Of a stretch of 64,000 nt of DNA, positions 26,718-36,378 are shown one piece after another. Source of the stretch: RYN-230 sp963718305 (lineage in GTDB: Bacteria; Actinomycetota; Actinomycetes; Streptosporangiales; Streptosporangiaceae). The notes beneath the pieces were generated by a model, which was not told the DNA's origin, searched no databases, and saw only the letters and a program-made list of their open reading frames with translations. How positions within the stretch are numbered: the stretch's first letter is position 1; every line of letters begins with the position of its first letter. Made by a program: the position numbers and the translations under genes. Location of the stretch: assembly GCA_963718305.1 (NCBI GenBank), contig CAVQZG010000009.1:62001-126000 (forward strand), given 5' to 3'.

Positions 26718-26736
26718 AGCCGGGGAAGGCCAAACC

Positions 26737-27195
26737 ATGAGCACACCGATGAAAGTGATCCTCACCAACGAGGTCACCGGCCTGGGCGAGCCTGGTGACG
26801 TGGTCGAGGTCAAGGCCGGTTATGGGCGCAACTTCCTGATCCCGCGGGGCCTGGCCATGCGGTGGACCCGGGGCGCCGAGAAGCAGATCGAGCTGATCCG
26901 GCGGGCCCGCGCCGCCCGGGACATCCGCGGCCTGGACGACGCCAAGGCCGCGGTCGGGACCCTCAAGGCACTGACCGTGCGGATCAGGGTCCGGGCAGGT
27001 GCCCAGGGCCGGCTGTTCGGCTCGGTCAGCTCCTCGGACATCGCCGACGCGGTCCGTGCGGCCGGCGGTCCCGAACTGGACCGGCGGCGGATCGAGATCG
27101 CCAACCCGATCCGTACCGTCGGGCGCCACCAGGTCACGGTCCGGCTGCACCCCGAAGTGACGGCCACCCTCGACGTGGACGTCGCCGGGAGCTGA
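26737..27195 (+). CDS. rplI: 50S ribosomal protein bL9
   Basis: A 152-residue large-subunit protein with the N-domain signature GLGEPGDVVEVKAGYGRNFLIPRG split as GDVVEVKAGYGRNFLIP, and a C-domain ending in VRLHPEVTATLDVDV. ATG 26737 with GGAAGG nine bases upstream; a start at the internal MKVILT is possible. It is 19 bp after rpsR. Confidence 0.96.
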   Translation: MSTPMKVILTNEVTGLGEPGDVVEVKAGYGRNFLIPRGLAMRWTRGAEKQIELIRRARAARDIRGLDDAKAAVGTLKALTVRIRVRAGAQGRLFGSVSSSDIADAVRAAGGPELDRRRIEIANPIRTVGRHQVTVRLHPEVTATLDVDVAGS

Positions 27196-27262
27196 CCCAC
27201 CCGTGGTCCGGCTGCAGTTCCGGGCCGGCCGGGTTCTTGAGCGCGGAGGTCGCCGCGTGCCG

Positions 27263-27601
27263 TCATCGGCGGCGCGCGGCGATTACGCGTGTCCGGGGTC
27301 TGGCCTGCTCTGGCCGGTGTGGTCCGTGGTGGCTCCTGGTGGGCTGGCCCGTGGTGGGCTGGCCCGTGGTGGGCTGGCCGGTGTACTGGGACAGCCGGTG
27401 GGCGAGGGCTGGATCGAGGTCTGCGACCATCGCCCAGATGCCCGCCACGCGCTCGGCCATCGCGTCTTGGGTCAGGGTGTCTTGAGCCAGGGTGTCCGGG
27501 GTGTCGGCTCCAGCGTCGCCCGCTGCGACCCGGGCGGCCTCGGCGAGCTCATCGATCGCCGTGCCGATCAAGGCTAGCCGCTCGTCCGTTATCGAACACA
27601 T
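27263..27601 (-). CDS. Small hypothetical protein, possible DUF222-type fragment
   Basis: A 112-residue frame whose first 70 residues read MCSITDERLALIGTAIDELA and MAERVAGIWAMVADLDPALA. This phrase is typical of short actinobacterial proteins and N-terminal scraps of the 13E12/DUF222 endonuclease family. The remainder is GQPTT repeats and basic low-complexity sequence from a 15-bp tandem repeat, so only the N-terminal half is convincing. Function unknown. Confidence 0.5.
   Translation of the reverse strand: MCSITDERLALIGTAIDELAEAARVAAGDAGADTPDTLAQDTLTQDAMAERVAGIWAMVADLDPALAHRLSQYTGQPTTGQPTTGQPTRSHHGPHRPEQARPRTRVIAARRR
27336..27380. repeat. 15-bp tandem repeat, 3 copies
   Basis: The unit GTGGTGGGCTGGCCC occurs at 27336 (one mismatch at its start), 27351 and 27366 (one at its end). 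It encodes GQPTT on the minus strand in the hypothetical gene. Confidence 0.85.
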
Positions 27602-28063
27602 GCTCGAATCCTAGGGGAGCAGTTGTCATGATCGCCGGGGTTTGCCGGGCTGGGGCCCCTGGTTCCGGGAGGTCAGCGGGCGGGCTGCCGGCGAGTCGTC
27701 CAGCCAGTCACGCGACGCCGGATCTCACGTTTGACGTCACCCTCCGTATGTGGATAACTCGGCAGCCCGCGTCCACGGAAACTGGCCTGTGCAGTTTTTT
27801 CTGCGCACATCCGGTGGATGGCATAACCGCAGGCAGTAACCATGGGAGTGGCGTGACCGCCGCCGTCATCCCCAGCTGTATCCCCAGACTGCGCACAGCG
27901 CCGGCGGCGTGTCTGCACAGGCTGTCCACAGGCCTGTGCACAGCACGATTGGACGGCGCCGCCCGGCCGAACCAAACTGTCACACCTGCCTAGTACAACG
28001 GGGAGAGGCCGCCGCACCAGCGGCGGCCCTGGGGTGTTCTGGTCCACGGGGAGGTGATGGCTG
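27602..28063. promoter_or_regulatory. dnaB upstream region with DnaA-box-like sequences
   Basis: A non-coding stretch. A perfect DnaA box, TGTGGATAA (reverse of TTATCCACA), is at 27749-27757. CTGTCCACA at 27922-27930 differs by one base from the TTGTCCACA box used in Streptomyces. Several partial repeats (TATCCCCAG, TGCACAGC, TGTGCACAG) cluster between 27860 and 27945. DnaA control of dnaB is plausible; a working origin is not claimed. Confidence 0.5.
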
Positions 28064-30706
28064 GTGAGCGTGGCCGAAATCGCTCCCCGGGGGGAGAGCT
28101 TCGATCGGACCCCGCCCCACGATGTGGCCGCGGAGCAGTGCGTCCTCGGTGGGATGCTGCTGTCCAAGGACGCGATCTCCGACGTGATGGAGACCCTCCG
28201 GCCCGATGATCATTACCGGCCGGCGCACCAGATCATCCACGAGGCCATCCTCGAACTGTACGGCCGGGGCGAGCCCGCCGACGCTGTTACCGTCTCTGAC
28301 CTGCTGAACAAGCGGAGTGAGCTGGCCCGCGTGGGCGGCCCCAGCTACCTGCACACGCTTATTGCGTCCGTGCCCACCGCGGCCAACGCCGGGTACTACG
28401 CCCGGATCGTCCGGGAGCGGGCGATCCTCCGCCGCCTGGTGGAGGTCGGCACCCGCATCGTCCAGCTCGGCTACTCCGGCGACGGTGAAGCCGACGAACT
28501 CGTGGACCGGGCGCAGGCCGAGGTCTACGGGGTGACCGAGCGCCGGGTGAGCGAGGACTACCTGCCGCTGTCCGACATCATGCCGGGCGCCCTGGACGAG
28601 ATCGAGGCCATCGGCAGCCGCGGCGGGAACATGACCGGGGTCCCCACCGGATTCGCGGACCTGGACTCGCTCACCAACGGGCTGCACGCCGGCCAGATGG
28701 TCGTGATCGCGGCCAGGCCTGCGATCGGGAAATCCACGCTGGCCCTGGATCTGGCCCGCTCGGCGGCGATCAAGCATGATCTGCCGACGGTGATTTTCAG
28801 CCTGGAAATGAGCCGCAACGAGATCACCATGCGGTTGCTGTCCGCGGAGTCGCGGGTGTCCCTGCACAGCATGCGGACCGGGCAGATGGGCGAAGAGGAC
28901 TGGGCCACGCTGGCCCGGCGGATGAGCGAAGTGGTCGATGCGCCGCTCTACATCGACGACTCACCCAACATGTCGATGATGGAGATCCGGGCCAAGTGCC
29001 GGCGGCTGAAGCAGCGTCAGGGCCTCAAGCTCGTGATCATCGACTACCTGCAGCTGATGAGCTCCCCCAAGCGGGTGGAGAACCGGCAGCAGGAAGTGTC
29101 GGAGATGTCCCGGTCGCTCAAGCTGCTGGCCAAGGAGATCGACGTCCCGGTGGTCGCGTTGTCCCAGCTGAATCGCGGCCCGGAACAGCGCAACGACAAG
29201 AAGCCCCTCCTCTCCGACCTACGCGAATCCGGCTGCCTGACTGCGGACACCCGGATCATGCGGGCCGACACCGGAGCCGAGGTCACGCTGGGCGAACTGG
29301 TGGCCAGCGGGGAGCGTGACGTCGCGGTCTGGTCGCTGGACGCGAGGTTGCGGCTCATCCCGCGGATCATGACCCATGCCTTCCCCAGCGGGGTCAAAGA
29401 GGTGTTCAAGGTCCGTCTCCGCTCCGGCCGCGAAGTACAAGCCACGGCCAACCACCCGTTCCTGACCTACGACGGCTGGCAACCGCTGGGCGACCTGCGA
29501 CCGGTCCCGGGTCGCCGTACCCCGGCACACGCCGGGGCCGATCGACCTCGCCCGATGCCGAGGCGGAAGTCATTATGCTGGCCCACCTGCTGGGTGACGG
29601 ATCGTTCGTGCGGAATCAGCCGATCCGGTACGCGAGCATCGACGAGGAGAACCTGACGGCCGTGACGGAGGCCGCCAGGCACTTTGGTATCACTGCCGTG
29701 CGTGATGACCATGCTGCAGCCCGGTGCACATCCCTCCGCTGCTTGCACCATGCACTGACTCACGGACGGCGAAACCCATCGCCGCGTGGCTCGACTCACG
29801 GGGTTTTTCGCCCTTCGCAGTCATGAAAAGTTCATCCCGCGTCATCTCGGAGAAGCGCTGGATGTCCTCTTCCTGCGGATGTGGGCCACCGACGGCGAGT
29901 CTGGTGGGATGCGGGCAGGCTCCATTTACTACGTCTCCTCGAGCCGCAGACTGATCGATGACCTCGCCCGGCTGCTGTTGCGTTTCAACGTGATGACCCG
30001 GATCGTCAAGATCGCGCTGGCCGATACAAGTCGCTGCTACCGGCTGGTCGTGGACAGTCCCGAGAACCAGATGCGGTTCCTGGACGGACTCGGGGTTCCG
30101 GGCGCGGAGGAGCACATCGCCGAACTGGTCCGCCAGAAAGCTCACAGACGTCAAGGAGTGCACTGCGGCGTGGAGAGCGTTTCCGGCGATGTCTGGGAGC
30201 GCCTGCGTGGTGCCATGGAACGCGACCCTGCCCGGCTCCGTGACACGGCAGTGGCGACCCGTACCTTCGGGGATAGGCATCTGACTACGGATCAGAGCGT
30301 ATGGGGTTCGAGCGGGCCACCGTCTTGAAGACCGCGCCAGCACGGGAGCCGCTCTCTCAGGGTAGCCACGATCCTTGATGACGCAGACCTTGAGCTGGTC
30401 GCTACCAACGACGTGTTCTGGGACGAGATCGCAGCTGTGGACAGCATCGGCGAGCAGCCGGTCTATGACGCAACTGTCCCCGGCACGCACAACTTCGTGG
30501 CCAACGGGATCAGCCTGCACAACAGCATCGAGCAGGACTCGGACATGGTCATCTTGCTGCACCGTGAGGATGCGTACGAGCGGGAGTCCCCCCGGGCCGG
30601 CGAAGCGGACCTGATCGTGGCCAAGCACCGTAACGGGCCGACCGCCACCGTGACCGTCGCCTTCCAGGGGCACTACAGCCGGTTCGTGGACATGGCGCCG
30701 GGCTGA
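28064..30706 (+). CDS. dnaB: Replicative DNA helicase DnaB split by a damaged intein
   Basis: The hexameric helicase that unwinds the fork. The N-extein (28064-29233) has the DnaG-binding N domain (PPHDVAAEQCVLGGMLLS), the linker, the Walker A segment AARPAIGKSTLALD and the Walker B region LVIIDYLQLM. The second exon (30524-30706) supplies SIEQDSDMVILLHRED and AKHRNGPT. The insertion is in DLRESG/SIEQD, a known DnaB intein site. Both exteins are in the same frame, but the intein between them is not continuously open. As written, no full-length helicase can be made without frameshifting or a second gene. Start GTG 28064. Confidence 0.93.
29234..30523 (+). other. LAGLIDADG intein in dnaB, reading frame disrupted
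   Basis: The intein is exactly 430 codons long. The N-splicing block CLTADTRIMRADTGAEVTL, block B with TANHPFLT, and the C-block VYDATVPGTHNFVANGISLHN (ending His-Asn before Ser) are intact and in frame with the exteins. The homing-endonuclease part is not. From about 29500 to 29775 the homologous sequence (MLAHLLGDGSFVRNQPIRYA) lies in another frame. It returns to the original frame (FFALRSHEKFIPRHL, RMWATDGESG), then leaves again before TGA at 30326 (MGFERATVLKTAPARE) and returns at RVATILDDADLEL. Net shift is zero. Confidence 0.88.
30277..30312. repeat. tRNA-Arg-like segment inside the dnaB intein
   Basis: This 36-nt stretch matches positions 32045-32080 of the tRNA-Arg(ACG) gene at 32 of 36 bases. 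The first 20 bases (GCATCTGACTACGGATCAGA) are identical and cover the anticodon arm; GGGGTTCGAG of the T arm also matches. It lies at the second frame disturbance of the intein. Confidence 0.8.
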
Positions 30707-30772
30707 GATGCTGGTCAGGCAGGCACGCCACGGTGCCCGCTTGTCTGGGTGAGTGAGTCACGGGAGCGGTCC

Positions 30773-31714
30773 ATGATCCTGGTCGCCGGGGAGAGCCTTA
30801 TCGATCTGATCGTCGGGCCGGACGGCGGAGTGCACGCCAGCCCGGGCGGAGGCCCGTTCAACGCGGCCCGCACCATCGCCCGTCTGGGTCAGCCCGTACG
30901 TTTCCTGGGCAGCTTCTCCGCCGACCCGTTCGGCCAGATCCTCATCGGGAGGCTGACCCAGGACGGGGTAGAGCTGGCCGTCCCTGGCCGGGTTGCCGAA
31001 CCGACCGCGCTGGCCATCGTGGCGCTCGGTGGCCTCGGTGTGCCCGAGTACTGGTTCCATGTTGACCAGACGGCGGCCTTCGTGCTGGACCAGCCCACGG
31101 CGCAGCGGGCGTTGCAGGCCGACGTCACGGCGATGCACCTCGGGACCCTGGGGCTTGTCGTGGACCCGATGGCGTCCGAGCTCGAGCGACTGGTCGAGCG
31201 ATTGTCACCGGATGTGCTGCTCCTGCTCGACCCGAACTGGCGGGCCCAGGCCATCCCGGACGCGGACGCGCACCGGGCCCGGCTCCGGCGGCTCCTGCTC
31301 CGGACCGACATCCTGAAGATCAGCGCCGAGGACTTGTCGTTCCTGGTGCCGGGCTGCGGTATCGCCGATGCCGCGCGGATCCTGCTCGGCTGGGGCGCCC
31401 GGTGCGTGCTCGTCACCGACGGTCCCTCGTCGATTCACGCGTTCACCGGCAGTGACCAACTCGCCGTGCAAGTCCCGCCGGTCGAGGTGGTAGATACCGT
31501 GGGCGCCGGCGATGCATTCGGGGGCGCGTTCCTGGCCTGGTGGGCGGAACGCGGACTGGCCCGCGAGAACCTGGCGCACTCCCCGCAGGTGCTGGCCGCC
31601 GTCACGGCGGCGGCCCGGGTCGCGTCACTGACCTGTGCCAGGGCCGGCGCCGAACCACCGTGGCGGCACGAGCTGGACACGGATGAGGAGTGGGGCCAGC
31701 CGCTGAAGCAGTGA
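30773..31714 (+). CDS. PfkB family carbohydrate kinase
   Basis: A ribokinase-fold sugar kinase of 313 residues, probably of the fructokinase group. Seen are the N-terminal VAGESLIDLIVGP, the PfkB first motif GGGPFNAARTIARLG, and the second motif VDTVGAGDAFGGAF with the catalytic Asp. ATG 30773 follows GGGAG; a GTG eight codons upstream is also possible. It lies 66 bp after dnaB and before tRNA-Arg. The sugar is not determined. Confidence 0.9.
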   Translation: MILVAGESLIDLIVGPDGGVHASPGGGPFNAARTIARLGQPVRFLGSFSADPFGQILIGRLTQDGVELAVPGRVAEPTALAIVALGGLGVPEYWFHVDQTAAFVLDQPTAQRALQADVTAMHLGTLGLVVDPMASELERLVERLSPDVLLLLDPNWRAQAIPDADAHRARLRRLLLRTDILKISAEDLSFLVPGCGIADAARILLGWGARCVLVTDGPSSIHAFTGSDQLAVQVPPVEVVDTVGAGDAFGGAFLAWWAERGLARENLAHSPQVLAAVTAAARVASLTCARAGAEPPWRHELDTDEEWGQPLKQ

Positions 31715-32021
31715 TCCCGGCCGACAACGTCACCACGCCGAGGTGACATCTAGGGGGTGCGAGATACCGCTCGTCGGCCTGGCTCCCAGTGGCAGTGGGC
31801 GTGACGGTTCTAGGCCTGGTGATCGGCTCGGCCCGGGGAACGAGATCCGGGCACCGGGGTGCCGCCACGTCCCGCTCTGGTCTGGGTCCCGCGGGTTCGC
31901 TGACCATGCCGAACTCCCGGCATTACGGCGCCTCCACGTCTGGATGGCCGGGTACAGCGGCCGGGCCGGGCTGCACAAGCCGCAGCGGTGCCCGGGGTGC
32001 CGTAGACTATCCGGGCATCCG
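31715..32021. other. Intergenic region before tRNA-Arg
   Basis: No supported gene. A TAGACT at about 32003 is a good -10 candidate for the tRNA. Confidence 0.5.
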
Positions 32022-32097
32022 GCGCTCGTAGCTCAACGGATAGAGCATCTGACTACGGATCAGAAGGTTGGGGGTTCGAGTCCCTCCGAGCGCGCCA
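32022..32097 (+). tRNA. tRNA-Arg (anticodon ACG)
   Basis: A complete 76-nt cloverleaf. The acceptor stem pairs GCGCTCG with CGAGCGC, the discriminator is G and CCA is encoded. The anticodon stem TCTGA/TCAGA encloses loop CTACGGA with anticodon ACG, and the T arm has GGTTCGAGTCC. Its 3' part serves as an integration site. Confidence 0.97.
32053..32095. mobile_element. attL-type core in tRNA-Arg
   Basis: The 43 bp from the anticodon loop to the second-last tRNA base are repeated exactly at 36379-36421. This is the usual core for tyrosine-integrase elements that insert in tRNA genes and restore the tRNA. An integrase remnant starts 20 bp beyond it. Confidence 0.88.
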
Positions 32098-32114
32098 GAA
32101 GTTTTCCCAGGTCA

Positions 32115-32790
32115 TCACGCTGCATCCCCAGCATCCGGGTCGTCGTCCTCGTCATCTGGCCGGATTCTGGCCGGATCTGTGGCCTCGGCAGCGCTGTCGA
32201 GGCGGTCCGCGTAGCGGTCCATGTCGCCCGGGTAGAGGTGGCCGTACAGGTCGAGGGTCGTGGTGATGCTGGCGTGGCCCATGATCTCCTGGAGCATCTT
32301 CGGCGGGTACCCGGCCTGGATCATCAGCGAGGCAGCGGTGTGCCGCAGGTCGTGGATGCGGAACCGGTCGCTCGAGTCCGGCCGGGGCACGCGCCGGGAG
32401 GAAGATGGCACGCCGCCAGTTCGGATAGCCGCAGCACGCTGCCCCCGGGCATGGTGAACACCAGCTCGTCAGGGTGCTTGCCGCCCGTGGTGGCCGCCAG
32501 CTCGGCGGCGATGAAGCGCGGAACCGGCACAGTCCGGGACTGATGTGACTTGGGGGTACCGAGCACGATCCGGCCGCCCACGTCAGAGAAGGCGCGGCGC
32601 ACGTCGATGCGGCGGCGGGCGAAGTCGATGTCGCAGACGCGCAGGGCAGTGGCCTCGCCCAGCGCAGCCCGGTGTGGCCGAGCACCAGGACCAGCAGATG
32701 CCATCGCCCCGCCTCGATGGCGAGCGCGCGGACCTGGCCGTGGGTGAGGAAGACGTAGTCGCAGGAAGACGTAGTCGCGCTGGCCGGGCC
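32115..32790 (-). pseudogene. Tyrosine integrase remnant
   Basis: The catalytic half of a phage/ICE-type integrase in at least three frames. In order: DYVFLTHGQVRALAIEAGRW, a GLRWGEATALRV-like Arg motif across a frame change, SHQSRTVPVPRF, RIHDLRHTAASL (HxxR), GHASITTTLDLYGH (GH and catalytic Tyr), ending at 32115. The N-terminal DNA-binding half is missing; a transposase scrap lies there. It is adjacent to the att core, as expected for the element's own integrase, but cannot be functional. Confidence 0.88.
32747..32778. repeat. 16-bp perfect tandem duplication at a break point
   Basis: AGGAAGACGTAGTCGC occurs at 32747-32762 and again at 32763-32778. It lies where integrase sequence ends and unrelated DNA begins, and it shifts the integrase frame. 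Confidence 0.9.
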
Positions 32791-32818
32791 GGTCCGGGCG
32801 GCCTGGGGGCGGCTGGGC

Positions 32819-33058
32819 ATGCGCCAGTCGATGGTCAGGTCCGGCCCCGCGCTCGACAACGCCGTCGTCGAATCCTGGCACTCCACGCTGGAATTTGAGC
32901 TGCGTTCGCTGGAGCACTTCGCCACCAGGACGGCAGCGGGGCCAGGTCCCCGCGTGGATCGACGACTACAACACCCGTCGGCGGCACTCTCAGCGCTCGG
33001 CATGATGTCACCCGCCGACCACGAGAAAACGCTGCAGGGCGTGACGTGGCTGAGCTGA
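32819..33058 (+). pseudogene. IS3-family transposase C-terminal remnant
   Basis: The recognisable parts are DNAVVESWHSTLEFELR (with the last acidic residue of the DDE site) and SALGMMSPADHEKTL. Between them WIDDYNTRRRHS occurs in another frame. It is only the last third of an IS3 OrfB, with no inverted repeats seen. Confidence 0.85.
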
Positions 33059-33094
33059 TCGACGCCGCCTGGCTTGGGCACTTACGCTGTGTTG

Positions 33095-35857
33095 GTGGAG
33101 ACTCTCACGTTTCTGTTTACCGACATCGAGAGCTCGACGGCGTTGCTGCGGCGCCTGGGGGGAAACAACTACGGTCGGGTGCTGGCAGACCATCACGCGC
33201 TGATCCGCGCAGCTCTGGCCGCCCATGACGGCAAGGAGGTGGACACCCAGGGGGACGCATTCTTTGCTGTGTTCTCCTCGCCGACAGCGCTGCGTGGCGG
33301 CGGTGATAGACATGCAGCGCGCCCTGGAGGCCCGAAAGTGGCCTGGTGGGGAGCAGGTGCGGGTGCGAATGGGGAGTCCACTGCGGTGAGGCCGCGCACC
33401 ACGGCGGCGGGCCTGGTCGGCCTGGATGTGCACCGCGCTGCCCGGGTGGGGGCCATCGCGCACGGCGGGCAGGTCCTGCTGTCAGATACGGCGGCGGCCT
33501 TGGTGCGCGACTCGCTGCCGCCTGGCGCAGCGCTCAGGGATCTCGGCGCCCAGCGGCTCAAGGATCTGGGCACGCCCGGAGCAGATCTTCCAGCTCGGAA
33601 GCCGCGGGACTGCGAGGTGACTTCCCGCCACTGCGCTCGCTCGGCAACCCCACGCTGCCGAACAATCTCCCGGCCCAGCTGTCGAGCGTTCATCGGCCGG
33701 GGCCGGGAGACGTGGCCGAAGTCCGGGCCCTGGTCGAGTCCCGCCGCCTGGTCACGCTGACCGGGGCCGGAGGGGCGGGCAAGACCAGGCTGGCCCTTCA
33801 GGTGGCGGCCGAACTGCTCGACGGATCCGGTGACGGCGTCTGGCTGGTCGGAGCTGGCTGCGGTCTCCGACGGGGACGCGGTGTCTCGCGGCCATCTGCC
33901 GAGGCCCTCGGTATCGCTGAACAGCCGGGCCGGGCTGTCCCTGGACGCTCTGCTCAATGCCCTGGCCTTCCAGTACATCCTGATCGTCCTGGACAACTGC
34001 GAGCACCTGATCGGCGCCTGCGCCAAGACGGCCGACGAGCATCCTGCGGCATTGCCCCAGGGTGCACCTCCTGGTCACTAGCCGCGAGCCGCTTGGCATC
34101 GGCGGCGAGACCATTTACCGGGTGCCGTCACTGTCGCTCCCGGACCGCCGGCGACCCAGCCGCCATCGTCCTGCGACGCGATCGCGCTGCTGGCCGAGCG
34201 GGCCAAAGAGCAGGGCGTCAACCTCGCCCTCGACGAGGAGACAATTCCGCTCATGGTGTCGGTCTGCCGACGGCTGGACGGGCTGCCCCTGGCTATCGAA
34301 CTCGCTGCGGCCCGGCTGCGCTTGCTGTCGCTGGCCGGCCTCCGGGACCGTCTCGACCAGCGCTTCCGTCTGCTCACCGGGGGCAGCCGCACTGCCCTGG
34401 CGCGACAGCAGACGCTGCGGGCGACAGTCGACTGGTCTTACTCGCTGCTCAACCCGGCCGAGAAGTCGCTGCTGCGCCTCCTGTCGGTGTTCGCCGAGGG
34501 CTTCGACCTCGACGCGGTCGAAGGGGTGTGCGGCGGCCGCGACATCGACGTGTTCGACGCCGCGGATCTTCTCGGCTCCCTGGTGGACAAGAGCCTGGTG
34601 GTGGCCGAGACGGCCGGCGATGCGCTCCGCTACCGGCTGCTTGAGACGATCCGCCAGTTCGCGGCCGAGCGCCTGGCGGAGGCGGGAAACGAGGCGGCGG
34701 TTGCCGCTGCGGCGGCACACCGCCGGTACTTTCTGGCGCTGGCAGAGGCGGCGGCCCCGGAGCTGGCCGGGCCTGACCAGGCCCGCTGGTTCGCGCGGCT
34801 CGACGCCGACTACGCGAACCTGCGGAAGGCCGCCGAGCATGCCGCTGGCGACCCAGACGGGACGGCTCAGGTCCTGCGCTTCGGAGTCGCCCTCCGCAGA
34901 TACTGGTTCGCGCGCTCTCGTGGCCGGGAAGCACTCGGACTGCTCTTGCCCGTGCTGGACCGGGCGGACGCCAGCGCCGAACCCAGGCTGTTCGTGGCGG
35001 CGCTGGTGACCATTTCCTGCATCGCCGTACTGGCTGATATGGCGTCGGGCCGGCAATACGGTGGCGAGGCGGTCGAGCTGGCTCGGCAGCTCGGCGACGA
35101 CCGGTTGCTCACCGATGCCCTCAGCATGCTATCCGCCGTCTACTATTTCGCCGGCGAGCCCGACCGCGGACTCCCGCTGGCCCGGGAAGCCCTCGACTAC
35201 GCGCGGCAGCTCGGCGACGACGACTTGCTGGGCTGGAGCTTGCTGATCTGCACGTTGTACGGCGATCTCATCGGGCCGACTCAGTTCGCGCAGCTGGCCG
35301 CCGAGGCCATCGGCCGCACCGAGGGGTCCAGCAACCACTTCCTGCTGTCGTTCGTACATAACAACGCAGCTGTTCATGCCTTGACAGCCGGGGACATCCC
35401 GGCGGCCCGGGCCCACCTGGACCAGGCGGCCCAAGCTGGGCGGACAATCGGCCAGGAAAACCCGAACATGGCGCTCAACCTAGCCTGGGTCCAGCGCGAG
35501 GAGGGTAACCTGGAGGGCGCGCGGTCCTCGTTCGAAGCGAGCTTTCGCATAAGCCGGCGGAGCGGCGATCAGGCAAACATCGCCTATGCCAGCCTCGGCC
35601 TGGCCTGCCTGGCGGCGGATCTGGGCGACTGGCACCGTTCCGCCACGCTCCACGGCGTCGCGCAAGACTTCCTCGGCCAGTCGGGAGGATCGTGGGAGGG
35701 CCTTGAGGAGCGGTACCGCCAAGACAGCGTCGCTCAGGTACGCGCGAAGCTGGGCGAGGAGCTGTTCGGCCGGGCGTACGCCAAGGGCATGGCGCTCAGC
35801 CCCGACGAGAGTCTGCAGCTGGCCTACGGCGGAGCCGGCGCCCCATCGAACAAATGA
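33095..35857 (+). pseudogene. Cyclase/NB-ARC ATPase/TPR regulator, heavily frameshifted
   Basis: Originally a protein of about 920 residues of the actinobacterial type that couples a class III nucleotide-cyclase-like domain to an AfsR/LuxR-like ATPase. Remaining parts, in order: TLTFLFTDIESSTALLRRLG, EVDTQGDAFFAVF and HRAARVGAIAHGGQVLLS (cyclase homology); FPPLRSL-type joint; LVTLTGAGGAGKTRLALQVA (P-loop); ILIVLDNCEHLIGACA; HLLVTSREPLGIGGETIYRV; RLDGLPLAIELAAARLRLL; then an intact TPR-like tail to 35857. At least five frame changes fall between 33300 and 34260. The GTG at 33095 would follow a leaderless promoter. Confidence 0.88.
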
Positions 35858-35933
35858 CACAGAACCTCGCGTAACCGTGTCGGCTGTTCCGGGTTGGTCA
35901 GCCCGCTGAGACTGGGCCATCCCGTTCCCAGGG

Positions 35934-36221
35934 ATGACTGGACACGCTCCTGGCGATCCCTACGCGTTGCGGACCACTCCGACCGTGCGGCGGGCATTGA
36001 CTGAGACTCTCCCCGAGGCCGTGGCCGCCGCAGCCTACGAATTCATCACCGGCCCTCAAATATCGCAGCCACATCGTGTCGGGAAACGGCTTCTTGCGCC
36101 ACTCGACGACCGGTTCAGCACGCGGCGCGGGACTTACCGGGTCATCTACCGGATCGATGACAAGACCCGAGCGGTCACCGTGGTAGGCACCGGCCATCGG
36201 CGCGACGTGTACCGAACCTGA
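35934..36221 (+). CDS. RelE/ParE-type toxin, apparently without antitoxin
   Basis: A 95-residue protein with the RelE fold signature: ALTETLPEAVAAAAYEFITG helix, HRVGKRLLAPLDDRFSTRRG, YRVIYRIDDKTRAVTVVGTG and the terminal HRRDVYR. Family members cut mRNA at the ribosome or poison gyrase. No antitoxin frame is present upstream or downstream, and the ribosome site is poor, so it may be silent. It is the last gene inside the att-bounded element. Confidence 0.8.
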   Translation: MTGHAPGDPYALRTTPTVRRALTETLPEAVAAAAYEFITGPQISQPHRVGKRLLAPLDDRFSTRRGTYRVIYRIDDKTRAVTVVGTGHRRDVYRT

Positions 36222-36378
36222 CCCCGGCGAGGCACCTGGCACACGGGAATGGGACCTCTCACCACCATCTCACGGACTGGCGGGACGGCGCCGGACTGCA
36301 GAGTCCATCCTGGACAACTGGTGGACCTCGACCTGCGGATATGGATGCAGGCAGACTGGGAGGACGTGATGCACTGGT

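Noticed and set aside
27602..28063. Chromosomal replication origin
   Set aside because: Too few good DnaA boxes and no dnaA/dnaN neighbours; parB and parS place oriC left of the window.
30251..30320. Functional tRNA gene inside the dnaB intein
   Set aside because: Only the anticodon-to-T-arm part matches; acceptor and D arms do not form a proper cloverleaf, so I record it as a repeat, not a tRNA.
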